Origin: Siphonodentalium dalli | Lineage: Eukaryota; Mollusca; Scaphopoda; Gadilida; Siphonodentaliidae | Reading direction: 5' to 3' | DNA length: 64,000 nt | Assembly (NCBI GenBank): GCA_032622095.1 | Contig: CP136065.1 | Span: 24,191,141-24,255,140 of the forward strand | Shown here: positions 9,350-20,725 of the stretch, in pieces | How the letters are laid out: every line of letters begins with the position of its first letter | Numbering within the stretch: the first letter of the stretch is position 1 | Translations under genes and position numbers: made by a program | The notes under the pieces: generated by a model | Databases searched by the model: none | What the model saw: the letters and a program-made list of their open reading frames with translations, nothing else | Told to the model about the DNA's origin: nothing

Positions 9350-9760
9350 CAGTCATTTTCTTTTTATACGGGATGTTAATGTTATTGGTCTGTCCATCCA
9401 TCCTTCTGTCCAATTGTTCGCTTTTTGTTTCCGGATGATAACTTTAGATAATCTCAATTTACTGGCACAAAATACAGGTCTTGTTCGAATTCTGGTTCCG
9501 TCTACAAATTTCACCAGAGTTGCCCTTTTTGAATGAATTTGCACTAAATTTTCATTTCCGGATGATAACTTCAGTAAGTCTCAACTGAATGGAATGAAAT
9601 TTGAGTTTACCAGCCCAAATACAAGTCAAATTCCGCCCACCAATTACCAGAGTTATGACCCTTTGTTTGAATTACCACTGGAATATTTTGCTATGCCCTA
9701 GCAATGCTCTTGGTTATTCAACATTGCCATAGATATCTGCAATAAATTTTGTATAGTGTT
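9350..9760 (+). repeat. Dispersed repeat ('gatgataactttag' family), copy 1
   Basis: Shares cggatgataacttta, ctcaa-ctgaatggaatgaaat, cccaaa-tacagg, ttccg and the ending ttttgct/ccatgccctagc(a/g)atgctcttg with 25,110-25,510. It is an interspersed repeat of a type I associate with mollusc introns; class unknown, no coding capacity. Confidence 0.7.
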
Positions 9761-9877
9761 GAAATTATCGTGATTTCGGCAATTTTGTTTCATAAATTTA
9801 GCATGATTTCTGTACTTCGTGAATTTTGCCTTGATTTTGGTACTTTGTGAACCAGAGCTTGATTTCTGTATTTTCAG

Positions 9878-9939
9878 TGCTCATACAAACATTGGGGTTT
9901 GAAGGTTTCATATCAGAAGTCAAAGAAATATGTGATAAG
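9878..9939 (+). CDS. DLG5: DLG5-like MAGUK, GK-domain exon (62 bp)
   Basis: Acceptor tctgtattttcag, donor GATAAG|GTGAGA; phase 1 in, phase 0 out. It encodes (V)-L-I-Q-T-L-G-F-E-G-F-I-S-E-V-K-E-I-C-D-K and joins the next exon to give V-K-E-I-C-D-K-G-V-I-C-L-L. This matches the GK motif '(S/V)-I-K-E-x-x-x-K-x-x-x-C-(L/I)-L-D' found before the core strand of MAGUK GK domains, including DLG5. The frame is also open upstream of the acceptor (S-L-I-S-V-F-S), leaving a longer exon possible. Confidence 0.8.
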
Positions 9940-10344
9940 GTGAGAAACCTGATTCAAATTATCACATTACTTCCATATTTACTATGTATATCTGTCTGTA
10001 TGCTTCTCCTCCAAAAACTGCTTGAACGATTTGGTCTTAGGTATGGAGGCTCCTTCGTTAGCTGGTGTTAACATTGTCTTCAGTGGTTGGGTCTGCCAAA
10101 TAGAGTTTGGCTGTAATAACGAAATATCGATTGGTTTTAAATCAATATTTGACAATCAAACCAAATTCAAAATTAGAAAAAAACGTTTTTTGGAAATCAA
10201 CGCAATATCTATAAAAATACATTCCATTTCATTCTCCTGCCAGTTTCACCAGTATTTTGCATTTCTAATCTAACAACCAGACCTCTTAAGTTTTGAAAAT
10301 GGCCATCCGGGAGTTTTTTCACAGGAATTCCCAAATTAATTTTC

Positions 10345-10520
10345 AGTTTATTTTATAAATATATATACCTAAATAAAATAAATATATATACCTAAATAAA
10401 ATAAATATATATACCTAAATAAAATAAATATATATACCTAAATAAAATAAATATATATACCTAATAAATAAAATAAATATATATACCTAAATAAAATAAA
10501 TATATATACCTAAATAAAAT
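10345..10520 (+). repeat. 23-bp AT-rich minisatellite
   Basis: About seven tandem copies of aaataaaataaatatatatacct, one with an internal length variant near 10,465. Intronic. Confidence 0.9.
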
Positions 10521-10820
10521 GAAACAAAATTTTATACAGCTAATGTGAGATACATGCATTTTATATAAAATAATACAATGCATTGAACAGCTGATAAATC
10601 ATTTATTCGTCGGCATGCAAAGGTCAAGAGCACCCGCTGACCAAGGCTGTACCTTTTGTGGTCTTCAAAATTAAAGAACACATCCTGTTAAAGATATAGA
10701 GTCCCCCCCCCCCCCCTTCTATTTACACTTCAATAAAACTGCAGTCACCTGTGAAGTGTCCGTGTTTATACAGCATTTTCATGCATCATGACACAATCAT
10801 GGCTTTGGGATAGTGTCAGT
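10521..10820 (+). other. Intron sequence, nothing recognised
   Basis: No ORF or splice-bounded exon seen; one C tract near 10,703-10,716. Confidence 0.5.
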
Positions 10821-12130
10821 GTTTGTGTTGTCGATGGCCAAATTGGCCAATTTCGAAAATAGCCAAACAAAATTTCATTTGGCCAAACTTTTGGACAAAG
10901 TTTATTTTACCCGAAATGGAGACGAAATCTAATTCAAAAGCGCTAAATAGCTCGACAAAATTAGGCGACGAAACAGAATAGCCGATTCACCGGTCTTGAA
11001 CACACATGTTTCGTACTTCAGAAACATCGTACCATGAAAACCCAAATTGAAGTTAAGCTTTAACATTTAATCAGTCTCTTCATTTAATATTGGCTTTAAC
11101 CCTTTGAGTGCCAGGGGCCGATCTCATCGGCCCTAAACCTACAAAATAAGTCTGTTAAAGAATATAAGAATAAATTATTAAAATTGTAAAAAAAAATTGT
11201 AAAAAAAATATAAAAAATAATCATTTTTTTTAATAAATGTTTCTTACAATTTTTAGGACATAAAATAAAAAACATCCATTACCCTGCAGGGAGCCCCACA
11301 CACATATATAGAAGCATATAGAAGAGTGTCGTCTGCTCATGTTTGTCTGGGGCTCTGTATGGGTGAAATTATAAAATTGTTAAAGAATACAAGAAAAAAT
11401 TATTAAAATTGTAAAAAATTGTTAGGCCAATGCATTCTCTTATATATGCGAGGCGACCTATGGTCGACTCGCTTATATAAGAGAATGCATTGGCACAGGG
11501 TATATGGGTTGATACAAAAATTGACCTGGCACTCAAAGGGTTAAACACTTCGTCAAAAGAATTAACCTGTGTATTGGTTATGTCATTTTGTTGTTGATTG
11601 GGCTGTCTGTAAGATATAATATGTTAATGCATTGTCCCATAATTGGATGTACCAGCGAACAGCACTATACTCAATGACATGCCATGCTGTTACGTAATGT
11701 GTTATAAATTGCCTCCTGTCTAGCTAGGGATTAACAATAACAACCTGGCTTCACATTGTAAAGGTTTTTAATCCAGCACATCGTAGATATTGACAGTTTT
11801 ATCACTTCACGATCATAAGCAACATGTTTTTTATCTTGGTGAAATTATCGGTTACAACTAACACAGCTAATTAGTTGGCACACCAGCGACATAGAGCTGA
11901 ATTGCACTTAGTTAAGTGGATTTATAACATAGCATATACCTATGTTCATATAATATAAGGTTCTAAAATTTGTTTTTGTGTTGTTTAAATTACGGTTTTT
12001 TATTTAGTAACAAATAAATTTAAACAAACTTTAGTCTTTAATTGTGAGCCCAGAATATGAGGATTTGGTCCAAGCTTTTTTAATTTGGCCAAAATTCAGT
12101 TGGCCAAACTTTTTGTCAAAAGTGCATCTG
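10821..12130 (+). mobile_element. hAT-like non-autonomous element fragments, interrupted
   Basis: Starts tCAGTGTTTGTGTTGTCGAT with repeated ggccaaa words. Bases 12,036-12,118 are the reverse complement of a piece at 27,800-27,900 that begins CAGTGTTCGTGCTGGACC, a hAT-type terminus. The interior is split by a TTAA-flanked MITE (11,100-11,540). No transposase frame. Ends are diverged, so boundaries are approximate. Confidence 0.5.
11100..11540 (+). mobile_element. piggyBac-like MITE, subfamily TTAA-CCCTTTGAGTGCCAGG
   Basis: Flanked by TTAA on both sides (11,096-11,099; 11,541-11,544). The terminal inverted repeats CCCTTTGAGTGCCAGG and CCTGGCACTCAAAGGG are perfect. TTAA target plus a C-rich CCC terminus is the piggyBac signature. 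The interior holds the palindrome centred near 11,462 (CCAATGCATTCTCTTATATA…). Confidence 0.85.
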
Positions 12131-12413
12131 TACTGGTCCATGCTACCAACGAAAATCGGAGAGAAATGGGTGGTCTTCTGTATTTTGGGGTTTTCCCTCT
12201 GGGTGAAATGGGTGGTCTTCAGTATTTTGGGGTTTTCCCTCTGGCAAACCGGGAGTCTAATGGACAATCCGTGAAACTTAACAGCTCTGCTAAGCACTAT
12301 GCGCATACTTTGTTTGCTATGACGCTCAACAGTGAAATATGCCTGAAAACATTCTGTTTCAATCAGTCAATGATTTGTGTTCCGCATTTTTTCATTTGCC
12401 GTCATGCGCATAA
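12131..12413 (+). other. Intron sequence with a short tandem duplication
   Basis: A ~42-bp unit, gaaatgggtggtcttctgta plus ttttggggttttccctctgg, is present twice at about 12,164-12,246. Nothing else recognised before the DIRS B junction. Confidence 0.6.
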
Positions 12414-12839
12414 CATATTTCCGCCAAAGGAAGCCCTCACACTGAACTATATGGATAGATGTCCTGCGTTTGTAAACCATAGCAGAAAAGGGTTAACTTT
12501 TTGGTCGCCTACGGTAACTAATGGTCAGTGGCTTGCCTCGGTATCAGTCACGCATGCGCAGTCCCAATATAATTCACTGTACAGATTGAATTAGCCAGTT
12601 TATTTTTCTGCTACAACCGAACGGATCATAAGGGAGTATTTTTCCGAATTTGTCGTTTAACAATAGCGACAAATTCAATTTATCGATACAATAATTACTG
12701 GTCGCCTACGCGTTCGTTTTTATAATTATCGTTTCGAATTCACGGACCGTTTCGTTTCAAACATATAATTGTTCGTGTTTTTCGAATAGGCGGCTGACTT
12801 CAAAATTTTCGAATATGAAAATCGACATTTCGCCATAAT

Positions 12840-13500
12840 CAGCCGCCATTTCAAGGCCTTACGAGGCGCATAGACTACTGTGAACAATTCATCTATGTAA
12901 TTATTATAGAACCTATAAGGTATGATATAATTTGTCAGATATAAAAAATGCCACGTGATTCGATAACGGAATTTCGTGGGAATTTATTTACGCGTGGACA
13001 TTTATTTAGCAATAATTACCATCGCTACTGACGCTATCTATCATAATGTTATGAACAACATTCTTTCTCATAATACTTTGTTGTTTTATGGTTCTATACC
13101 ACTGATCCAGATGTGTTGGTCACATTCGAACTTAAAGTTGATAACATTAACATCTTGGTTTATCAATGTCAAAACCAGATACCATTTCAAGGCCTTACGA
13201 GGCGCACAGATTATTGTGAGAAATACATCTATGGAATTATTATAGCACCTATAAGGTATGATTGAATTTGTCAGATATCAAAAATGCCACGTGATTCTCC
13301 GCCGGAAATATCATAATTTAGTGGGAATTATTTTGACGTTTTAATGCGTGGAAATTTATTTAACAATAATTCCATCGCTACTGACGCTATCTCTCGTCAT
13401 GTTATGAACAACGTGCTTTCACATAATACTATGTTTCAATACAAATGATCCAGATGTGTTAATCACGTTTGACCTTGAAGTTGATTACAATCTACCCAAG
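12840..13500 (+). repeat. Direct duplication inside DIRS B (~320 bp, diverged)
   Basis: Bases 12,848-13,160 and 13,186-13,500 share ATTTCAAGGCCTTACGAGGC, cacctataaggtatga-t-aatttgtcag, aaatgccacgtgattc, gtgggaatt-ttt, catcgctactgacgctatct and gttatgaacaac in the same order. Confidence 0.85.
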
Positions 13501-14240
13501 AATACTGACAGTTGATTAGATCTTGGTTTATCAATGTCACATGCATAACAATAACTTCATATGACAGTAGTACCGTAGTGCTACGATTAAATCTCAGCCA
13601 TGTCATAGAGGTATGTCGATTAATAGCTACCTTGTATATACCGCTATTCTCAAAGTGATTGACCAGAGAAACGGGGTGATACCCCGGTCATGACCGCGGT
13701 GATACCGGTAATAAACGGTAGCGGTATCGAGACGGTCATGGCGTGAAGTTACGGTATTGGGTGATGATACAGTGGTCTTTTAGCGGGCACCGCATTAATT
13801 TTGTGGAATACCGCGGTGATTTTCATGGAACTCTTTTAGGGGAGGTATTTACTCGCGCATGCTTGTTCGCGTTAACAAGCGGTATCGGTGCCGCGGTGTT
13901 GGAGGATACCGCGGTATAGTACCGCCATATTAACTGGGTGACACCACGTTATTGGTGGTTAATTACTTTAAGTATGGCGGTAGGTCTAATGAACAATAGC
14001 TGCGATTATACACCAGCCGGTTCAGCAAGCCGGTCTGAACCGGTGGGCTTGTAAATTTCTGAGAAGGATCCAGGGATGTTTTTCTACCTGCTACAGGTTT
14101 GGGCGCTCAAACTCTGGAGACCCTGGGGATAGTAATTATTAAAGTGGTTCTCCATTATTTCAACAAATTTTTCTAAGAGAAGAATAATTCAACAACTAAA
14201 CATGAAAATCGGATGAGATAGTCTACTAGTATGATATAGA
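13501..14240 (+). other. DIRS B interior rich in 'taccgcggt' words
   Basis: Region 13,660-13,960 is dense in ccgcggt, accggt and gataccg words (short imperfect inverted and direct repeats). No ORF of note. Confidence 0.6.
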
Positions 14241-14544
14241 GCCTTTATTTGCACCATCTCTGGATCCTTCCCAGGTAGTATTTCTCGGTCGGATCTCTTC
14301 TCGGGCAGGAACAGTTCACGCTCCCCCGATTATGCCGCGGCATTAAATCAATTAGTGGGGAAGCGACCGGTGGCGATGCAGGGGTACTTGGGACCCCCAG
14401 GACATTTGGTCCCACACCGGCGCAAGCGGTTCTGTGTGCTGAAGTTGCCAAAATCGCGTGCGAACGTAACGACACCGGCTGGGCGGCCTACGGCGACTTC
14501 GGCATAGGGCAGTGGCCCTACCCATGAGGTAGCAAGCCCGGTCC

Positions 14545-15120
14545 CCTTGGTCACGATCTATATAAAGACACGGCCTTGCCTGCCTCTCAGCCGTCTTGGG
14601 GTTTCTGCTGCAATGGCCTCTACCCATCGTTCTGCTTGGACAGGACATTCAGCTTGGTCGGGACCACCTGCATTTGGGGGGGGGGGGGGGGGGGGCTCAC
14701 CCCGGTCCGATGGCTCCACCTCCTTCCGGTTATCAGAAGAAACCAGTTTTGGCTAATGGCTATGGGATTCTTCATTTCGACACTGGACTCCAAAATTGGA
14801 ACTCAGTTTATCAGCCTTAAAATTCCATGGGAGGTATTTACTCCTCGATTGAGCCATCGCCGGAATGGGCCTCCCTCTAGTGTTTTGTCGTCCATTATTG
14901 CAGGTCGTTCCGACGCTAGGGCAGAGAGCGACATGCTATCCTTACACCCCAAGGCGTCTGAGGCTTTCGATGACGACCCGTCTGCGCACAATACGTCAGA
15001 CTGTGGGTCTTTTCGGTCGTCACAGTCTGGCATCGGTAAGGCAGAAGCTGCGGATCGTGATTTCCTATCCACGGATTATCTCATCTATATGCTTCTTCCT
15101 ACTGAACTATGTACTCTCAA
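14545..15120 (+). pseudogene. ORF1-like remnants of DIRS B
   Basis: Open segments in two frames split by a homopolymer of about 18 G (14,677-14,694). The first reads MASTHRSAWTGHSAWSGPPAF before the G tract. The second, after it, contains G-R-S-D-A-R-A-E-S-D-M-L-S-L-H and E-A-F-D-D-D-P-S. The G-R-S-(D/V)-A-(R/K)-A-E-S motif recurs at 16,905-16,935 in a duplicated segment (GRSVAKAESELVSF). Composition and position fit the poorly conserved first ORF of DIRS elements, but no family match can be claimed by eye. The G tract shifts the frame, so no intact product is expected. Confidence 0.4.
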
Positions 15121-15429
15121 GCTCGCCTGGCTCGCCCTGCGCACTCGTACCACCGTCTTCAAAATGCATCGAGAACACGATCTATCTTACCTGTGATATA
15201 CATTTCATAGGTAAGTGACACGACCCGCGACTGACAAACTGGTCAATAGACTTCACACATGAATGAAGCACATTTACATGGAAAGCATTTCTCTTGTCAC
15301 GTGCCACAACGACCCTGCCAATGGCCTGGCCGACAGAGTACATCTCATGGCTCTTCATACTACTATTACCAATATCAATTTGATTATCTGGCACATGGTA
15401 ATAAAATTAACAGGGCACTGCACGCCTAT

Positions 15430-15845
15430 AGACAATAGACAATAACGCGTGCAAAGACGTTTGCACTGTCCATCTCAGCTTTCTAGGAAGCTCATTGACT
15501 AGCGTTATAGACCTTTCTTTGCAGGCAGGGGACCACCCAGTCCGAGTGGATCCCAACCCCTGGCACCCGATCATACGGGCCTGAAACCATGCTGCCAACT
15601 CTGCGCGCTTCGGTATATGCTGGAATTGTCCTATCAACATTCGACAATAAAAACAGGCAAAGACGTTTGCGCTGTCCAGCTCAGCTTTCGAGGAAGCTCT
15701 TTGACTAGCCATCAAACCTTTCCTTGCAGGCAGGGACCAACCCATATGAGGGGATCCCAACCACATGGCACCAGCCGCCCAATCATAAGGGCCTGAGATC
15801 ATGCTGACAACTCTGCTCGCTTCGGTCTATGCTGGATTTGTCCTA
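15430..15845 (+). repeat. ~215-bp direct tandem duplication in DIRS B
   Basis: Bases about 15,445-15,640 and 15,656-15,845 share gcaaagacgtttgc-ctgtcc, ctcagctttc-aggaagctc-ttgactag, ctttgcaggcagg, atcccaacc, ggcacc and gcttcggt-tatgctgga-ttgtcctat. The long minus-strand frame across it is a by-product. Confidence 0.8.
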
Positions 15846-17291
15846 TTTTCCTTAAACATGCCTTCAACAGGACCACTTAGGTCGGGGGAGCTCCTCTCCA
15901 TCATGGCTCTTAAAATTCAATAAGTAACAACATTATAAAGGGATGTGTGTCCTTTACTAGGAGGATAAAATTTTTCATTTGTTTCCTTAATCAGCGAGCC
16001 TTTTTGGAGGGGGTCTTCCCCTAGTTTGCTGCATGCCTCACACTAACATATCACACACCTAGGTCGTTCTGCTGCATGTTTGGGGGGAAAGTGACATGAT
16101 GTTCTGGGCAGAGGCTCCGAACTGAATATTCCGCATGGTGACAATTTACCCGTGGTTATCATCTGATTACATTGTACATCATTTGAACTGATTTCAGTTG
16201 TCAAAGAGCCAAAGGGCCTTCTGCAATGATCTCATTGTGACTTATAGATCACCTTGATATATAATTTTTATATCATTTTTATATATTTATATCAGTCCTT
16301 CCCAGGAGACGGGAGTGATTGCTCTCGAACCCGTATGCACTCGTAATTTTCAATTCACGTGTGCTAAAATTCGCACCCGTCCTTCTTCACAAAATACTAA
16401 TGGAGACTGTAATTGTTGGTTCAATATTGAACTATTTTAAGGTTTATTTAGATGCTTTACCATCTCAGTGCAACTATGGCATATTAAAGTGTAACTAGAC
16501 ATAGGTCTATTCCACAATGACTTTTGGTTTGAGCAAAAACCAAACTTACATGTACAATTATGGTATCGTATGGGTGCCATATTACACCCGTCTTCTGCAT
16601 TACGGGAGCAAATAAATGCTCTCGGTGTGTTTTCCTCATGGGAAGGACTGTTTATATACTCGTAAGATTTGTATCACAGGATTTCTGTCGGATATCCTGT
16701 GATGCATAGGTACCTCAGAGAGGGCTCCCTCTGTTCAGATGGCTTGACTCCATTATCGTTGTACAACCTGTTTGGCCTAATGGGTTCTCAACTCAATCCC
16801 TGTGCCACAAATTTGGCATCAGGTTCTCTGGCTTTTTCTTTGGCGAATAGCAGTTAGTTAACTTAGGTTGTCTCGCCATCGATGGAGTGGGCCTCCGTCT
16901 GCAGGTCGTTCTGTCGCTAAGGCGGAGAGTGAGTTAGTCTCCTTCCTTCATGATCCTGCATCATGGGACCTTGACGGGTGGGACCTTAGAACAGACAGCT
17001 GAAGAAGACGACACAGAGAGGAACGAAGAGTTTCTTCTAACGTTATACTTGCTCGGTTCGCTCGCAACTATGCATTGGATGGCACCTCATGGGATGTTTG
17101 TTTCAAAACAAGGGGGGCGGTACACATTTGAGCAATATAGCACTCTAACTATATGAGATATTTCACGTAAATAATCCTAACAGATTCATTAAAGTGTTCA
17201 TATATGGTACAATCTGTTTTAGAAGAGTACCTTTACTCAAAATTTGGCTATTAACTTTATTGCTCGTGCCTCCTCCTGGGCTTGCATTCTA

Positions 17292-17390
17292 ATCCATATA
17301 GTTCAGTGTGAGGGCTTCCTTTGGCGGAAATATGATATTTTTAAAAATATAATATATATTTCCTTAAAGAAAGCCTGAACACTGAACTAT
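17292..17390 (+). repeat. Internal complementary region of DIRS B
   Basis: Complement of the left outer end (…tttggcggaaat) joined through ATG (17,332-17,334) to the complement of the right outer end (atatttttaaaaatataata…). Same architecture as 6840-6938 but with a different spacer triplet, which again matches the triplet flanking the insertion. Confidence 0.85.
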
Positions 17391-17724
17391 CATAGGGCCC
17401 TCCCATGGCGGTGCCATTCCCAACCCCGCGACTCGCCAATCTTCTGATTGAGTTGAAAATAAACTGGCTAATTCAATTTGTACAGTGAATTATATTGGGA
17501 CTGCGCATGCGTGACTGATACCGAGGCAAGCCACTGACCATTAGTTACCGTAGGCGACCAAAAAGTTAACCCTTTTCTGCTATGGTTTACAAACGCAGGA
17601 CATCTATCCATATAGTTCAGTGTTCAGGCTTTCTTTAAGGAAATATATATTATATTTTTAAAAATATCATGTTTTTCTCGACTATAGCACTTGTTAATTG
17701 TTTCTATTTTCATGGTCATGTTAA

Positions 17725-17968
17725 CCCTTACATGGCTGGAGATACCTGAAATTTTGCGTAAAACCCTGTACCAATGCATTCTATTATATATTCAAGTCGC
17801 CCATAGGGCGCCTCGAATATGTAGGAGAAACCCATTGGCCTAAAAATATTTACCTTGAAATTTAAAGCCAGTGCATTCTCTTATATATGCGAGGCTCCCT
17901 ATGGGAGCATGCACTGGCACAGGATATTTAATGCTGCACCAGTACAGCTCCCATCATGAACCTCAGGG
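17725..17968 (+). mobile_element. piggyBac-like MITE, subfamily 'ATGACTGGAGC'
   Basis: TTAA at 17,721-17,724 and 17,969-17,972. Termini CCCTTACATGGCTGGAG… and …CTCCCATCATGAACCTCAGGG are diverged. It contains two ATGCATTCT-type palindromes (about 17,780-17,840 and 17,872-17,935). Confidence 0.75.
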
Positions 17969-17972
17969 TTAA

Positions 17973-19094
17973 CTAGGAGTTAAGATATAACTTCTCCATA
18001 ATAGGGAAAACATTCTGGGATGGAAGTTAGTGTGATGGAACCCCAAGGTTTGCTCAAGAAATAATGATTTGCTGATTCAAAGGGTCATACGGGGGTAAAT
18101 ATTCAGAACAAAGGGTTATTTACGTGGTTCAAATAAAGTGTTGCTGCAATAAAGATGATTTACAATGTTCTGATGGAATTGAAACCAAAGCGAAAAAGGG
18201 TATGGAAACTAATGATCTGCGCCATAAGGGAGAAGAGACCAAGATCTAGATTGAACACAATTGACAACGTGTGATGGAACTTTATGTGAAATCAATTAAA
18301 CCACGTGCTACTGCAACCGAAACCAAAAGGCTAATGATTCATATAATAAAATCGGTCACACATATCAGACACTCTTAAAGCACGTTCACAGTAAGCACAG
18401 TCATATAACTTTAACACACACTGGCGCTGTAGAGAATAATCAGCTGTAAGCTCGTCTTGTTTCTCCCCAGTTGTTGGGGTTAGTTCGGGGTGGAAAATGT
18501 TCACCAGTTGTGGTATTGTGAGAGCCATGTGGCCTTATTTAAATGATAGAGAGTCCACAGGTAGGCAAGGAATCTAGTATTAACTCCAGCGAATATCTCT
18601 TATTACCAATAAATTATGAAACTGATTACTCCAGGGGCCTGGTTGATTCACTTTATGGAATGCACAGTTCTGTCCAGGTGAATCAACCAAAACTGCACAG
18701 TTTTAGTGAAACAGGTCACATGTTTGCTGTCCAAAAATAGCATCAGCTGCATCAACAAAATTCACTTCCTGGTTTTACAAGTCGATTTCGCCAAACTAAA
18801 CCAAGGCAAACAATTTATTTACACATTGGATGCATTATATCATTAGTAATATTGATTATGAACACAAATGATGTTTGTTTAATAATGTCCAATACTGGCC
18901 ACATACTTGGTGAATTTTCTCAAGGTGTAATTTCTTCTACTAGTTTTCTATTTTTAGATACAGTCCATTATTTTTTATATATATTTTCTCTTCAAAATCA
19001 TATTGCTGGTGGGAATTCAGTTTTAGTTGCCCGAAACCAATTTTGAATTCATTGGGCGTGGCCATCTTGGAAATCAGCCGATGACATCACAGCT
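17973..19094 (+). other. Intron sequence, no gene seen
   Basis: AT-rich; open frames are under 70 codons, without splice-bounded coding character or motifs. Confidence 0.5.
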
Positions 19095-19102
19095 CTGCAA
19101 AA

Positions 19103-19568
19103 CAGTGTTCACGCTGGTGGTAGCCATTTTAGCCATTGGCGAAAATAAATTGTAAATGGCGAAAAAAAATGACCAAATCGCGAAAACAATGGCTAAATTA
19201 ATTTCTTCTCAAATATGTCCATCTGGACATGGTGGCGATTATAAACACACCAGCACTCATCGGTCTAATAACATCACGCGCAGCTGACATCCGTACAACA
19301 AAAGCGTCACCACCTCATGTAAGTTACACGATCCGATGTGCTTGGAGCAATTAGTAATAGGTGTACATTGGTGCTGATTTCATGCAGTGTCAATGGCAGA
19401 CGCTTTGTGTTGTAATAAACGCAACTTTTGAGTGGGATAAGATAAGATGCTTAATCACTTTAAGTGAAGGAGGTTTACAGGTGGCTAAAGTAAATTCAAA
19501 GTGGCTAAAAAAAATGGCATTTGGCTAAAATAATGGCTAACTGAATTTCTGGGCCAGCGTGAACACTG
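19103..19568 (+). mobile_element. hAT MITE with 8-bp target duplication
   Basis: Termini CAGTGTTCACGCTGG and CCAGCGTGAACACTG are perfect inverted repeats. Flanks CTGCAAAA (19,095-19,102) and CTGCACAA (19,569-19,576) match at 7 of 8, the expected hAT duplication length. The interior is rich in 'ggctaaa/ggcgaaa' words; no transposase. Confidence 0.88.
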
Positions 19569-19706
19569 CTGCACAACTCTCGAGGATTGTGCCGACTGGA
19601 ACATGGCCATCATGTTTCACCATGGTTGATTGAGAAATTAAGATGTCCATCACAAAATTGTGCTGTCCATCAAGTGAATCAACCGGGCCTTGGGAATATC
19701 TCTTAA

Positions 19707-20098
19707 CCCTTTACCCAACAAACCGGCCAAAACCGGCCAAATAAAGCTTCAACAGCCTAAAATATCTTCGGTCTGTCTCAATAGAACCATACAAATATGG
19801 ATATCATTGGAACCGGCTCCTTCACCACATTGTGATAGTTACAGTTATGCCCTGTGCCAATGCATTCTCTTATATATGCGAGTCGACCATAGGTCGCCTC
19901 GCATATATAAGAGAATGCATTGGCCTAAAAAAAATCTTTTTTAAACACTTTTTACCATTTTTTCTTACATTCTTTAACAATTTTATAATTTTTAATGTGT
20001 TAAGCCAATGCATTCTCTTATATATGCGAGGCGACCTATGGTCGACTCGCATATATAAGAGAATGCATTGGCACAGGGCCGTTCTGTTGGGTAAAGGG
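19707..20098 (+). mobile_element. piggyBac-like MITE, subfamily TTAA-CCCTTTACCCAACA
   Basis: TTAA on both sides (19,703-19,706; 20,099-20,102), termini CCCTTTACCCAACA and TGTTGGGTAAAGGG. It contains two near-perfect palindromes (19,856-19,925 and 20,003-20,075) with CCAATGCATTCTCTTATATA arms. It ends 90 bp before the coding exon at 20,189. Confidence 0.88.
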
Positions 20099-20188
20099 TT
20101 AAATTAAACAGCTCTGTACAATATTCTTCCCACATTAAACTCTATTGAAAACTGATCATTGCTTATCTTATAAATTTGTTTTACACAG

Positions 20189-20295
20189 GGTGTCATCTGT
20201 CTACTCCGAGATCCATCCCTGATAGATAAAATGTACCGATATAAGATGTACCCAGTCGTCGTCTTCATCAAACATGAGTCATCAAAACAAATCAG
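20189..20295 (+). CDS. DLG5: DLG5-like MAGUK, core GK-domain exon
   Basis: Acceptor gttttacacag, donor CAG|GTATGT, phase 0 in and phase 2 out, 107 bp. It encodes G-V-I-C-L-L-R-D-P-S-L-I-D-K-M then YRYKMYPVVVFIKHESSKQI. The C-(L/I)-L-x-(x)-… -Y-P-(I/V)-V-(I/V/L)-F-I-(K/H)-x-x-S-x-K-x-I pattern is the diagnostic core strand of the MAGUK GK domain, with the S-(A/S)-K-(H/Q)-I-(K/R)-E tail best matching DLG5. This is the strongest single exon for the family assignment. Confidence 0.9.
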
Positions 20296-20725
20296 GTATG
20301 TGCTATTATTATTAATGGTCATCGTGGATGCAGTGTAGTGAGAAATTGTGTTTATGCATTGTATTTACTTAAGAAATGAATGTAGCTTGAGTGTGTTTTA
20401 TTGAAGGGTATATCGCTATGGCCAGTAAACTAACCCTTTCTATACTGAATGGATTTTCCCACTCAGTTATATATACATTGGGATGGTCTATTATTCATCT
20501 GGAGGGATGTTCAGGAAAAATTAGGAGACTACAGATAATAAAAGTGCGGAAGAATTCATATTTATTGCAGGGAAATGTTCAGATAATAAGTTCAACAAAT
20601 GACCTATTGAAATTATTTTCAGAACATTTCCTAAGTGATAACTATTCATACATGAGTATTTAATATAGATAGGATTAATCTATAACAAATAGAAATAATT
20701 CCTTCGTTGAGAATCACTGTATTAA
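20296..20725 (+). other. Intron; degenerate interspersed repeat
   Basis: Contains aaccctttctatactgaatgg (20,431) and gggaaatgttcagataataa (20,571), words also seen at 30,710 and 31,460-31,530; probably remains of another AACCCTTT-type element. No exon. Confidence 0.5.

Larger units (their letters stand above)
12417..17667 (+). mobile_element. DIRS-type tyrosine-recombinase retrotransposon B (degenerate)
   Basis: Second member of the family of element A, 5.25 kb. The left end atttccgccaaaggaagccc is complemented in the internal complementary region (17,292-17,390). The right end is aaatatatattatatttttaaaaatat. ITR cores are 12,455-12,598 and 17,463-17,612, which are reverse complements. CAT flanks both ends (12,414-12,416 and 17,668-17,670), and the region's own spacer (17,332-17,334) is ATG, its complement. 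The interior holds ORF1-like fragments (14,850-15,100) and direct duplications, but no recognisable RT, RNase H or recombinase. Identity to A is clear at the ends and 3' interior but not over the whole length. Confidence 0.8.

Noticed and set aside
12085-12594. 169-codon plus-strand frame
   Set aside because: Runs through a hAT fragment, a short tandem duplication and the DIRS B left end; composite of unrelated repeats.
14576-15196. 206-codon plus-strand open frame as an intact gene
   Set aside because: It crosses an ~18-G homopolymer and shows coding character only in pieces, in different frames; treated as ORF1-like remnants of a DIRS element.
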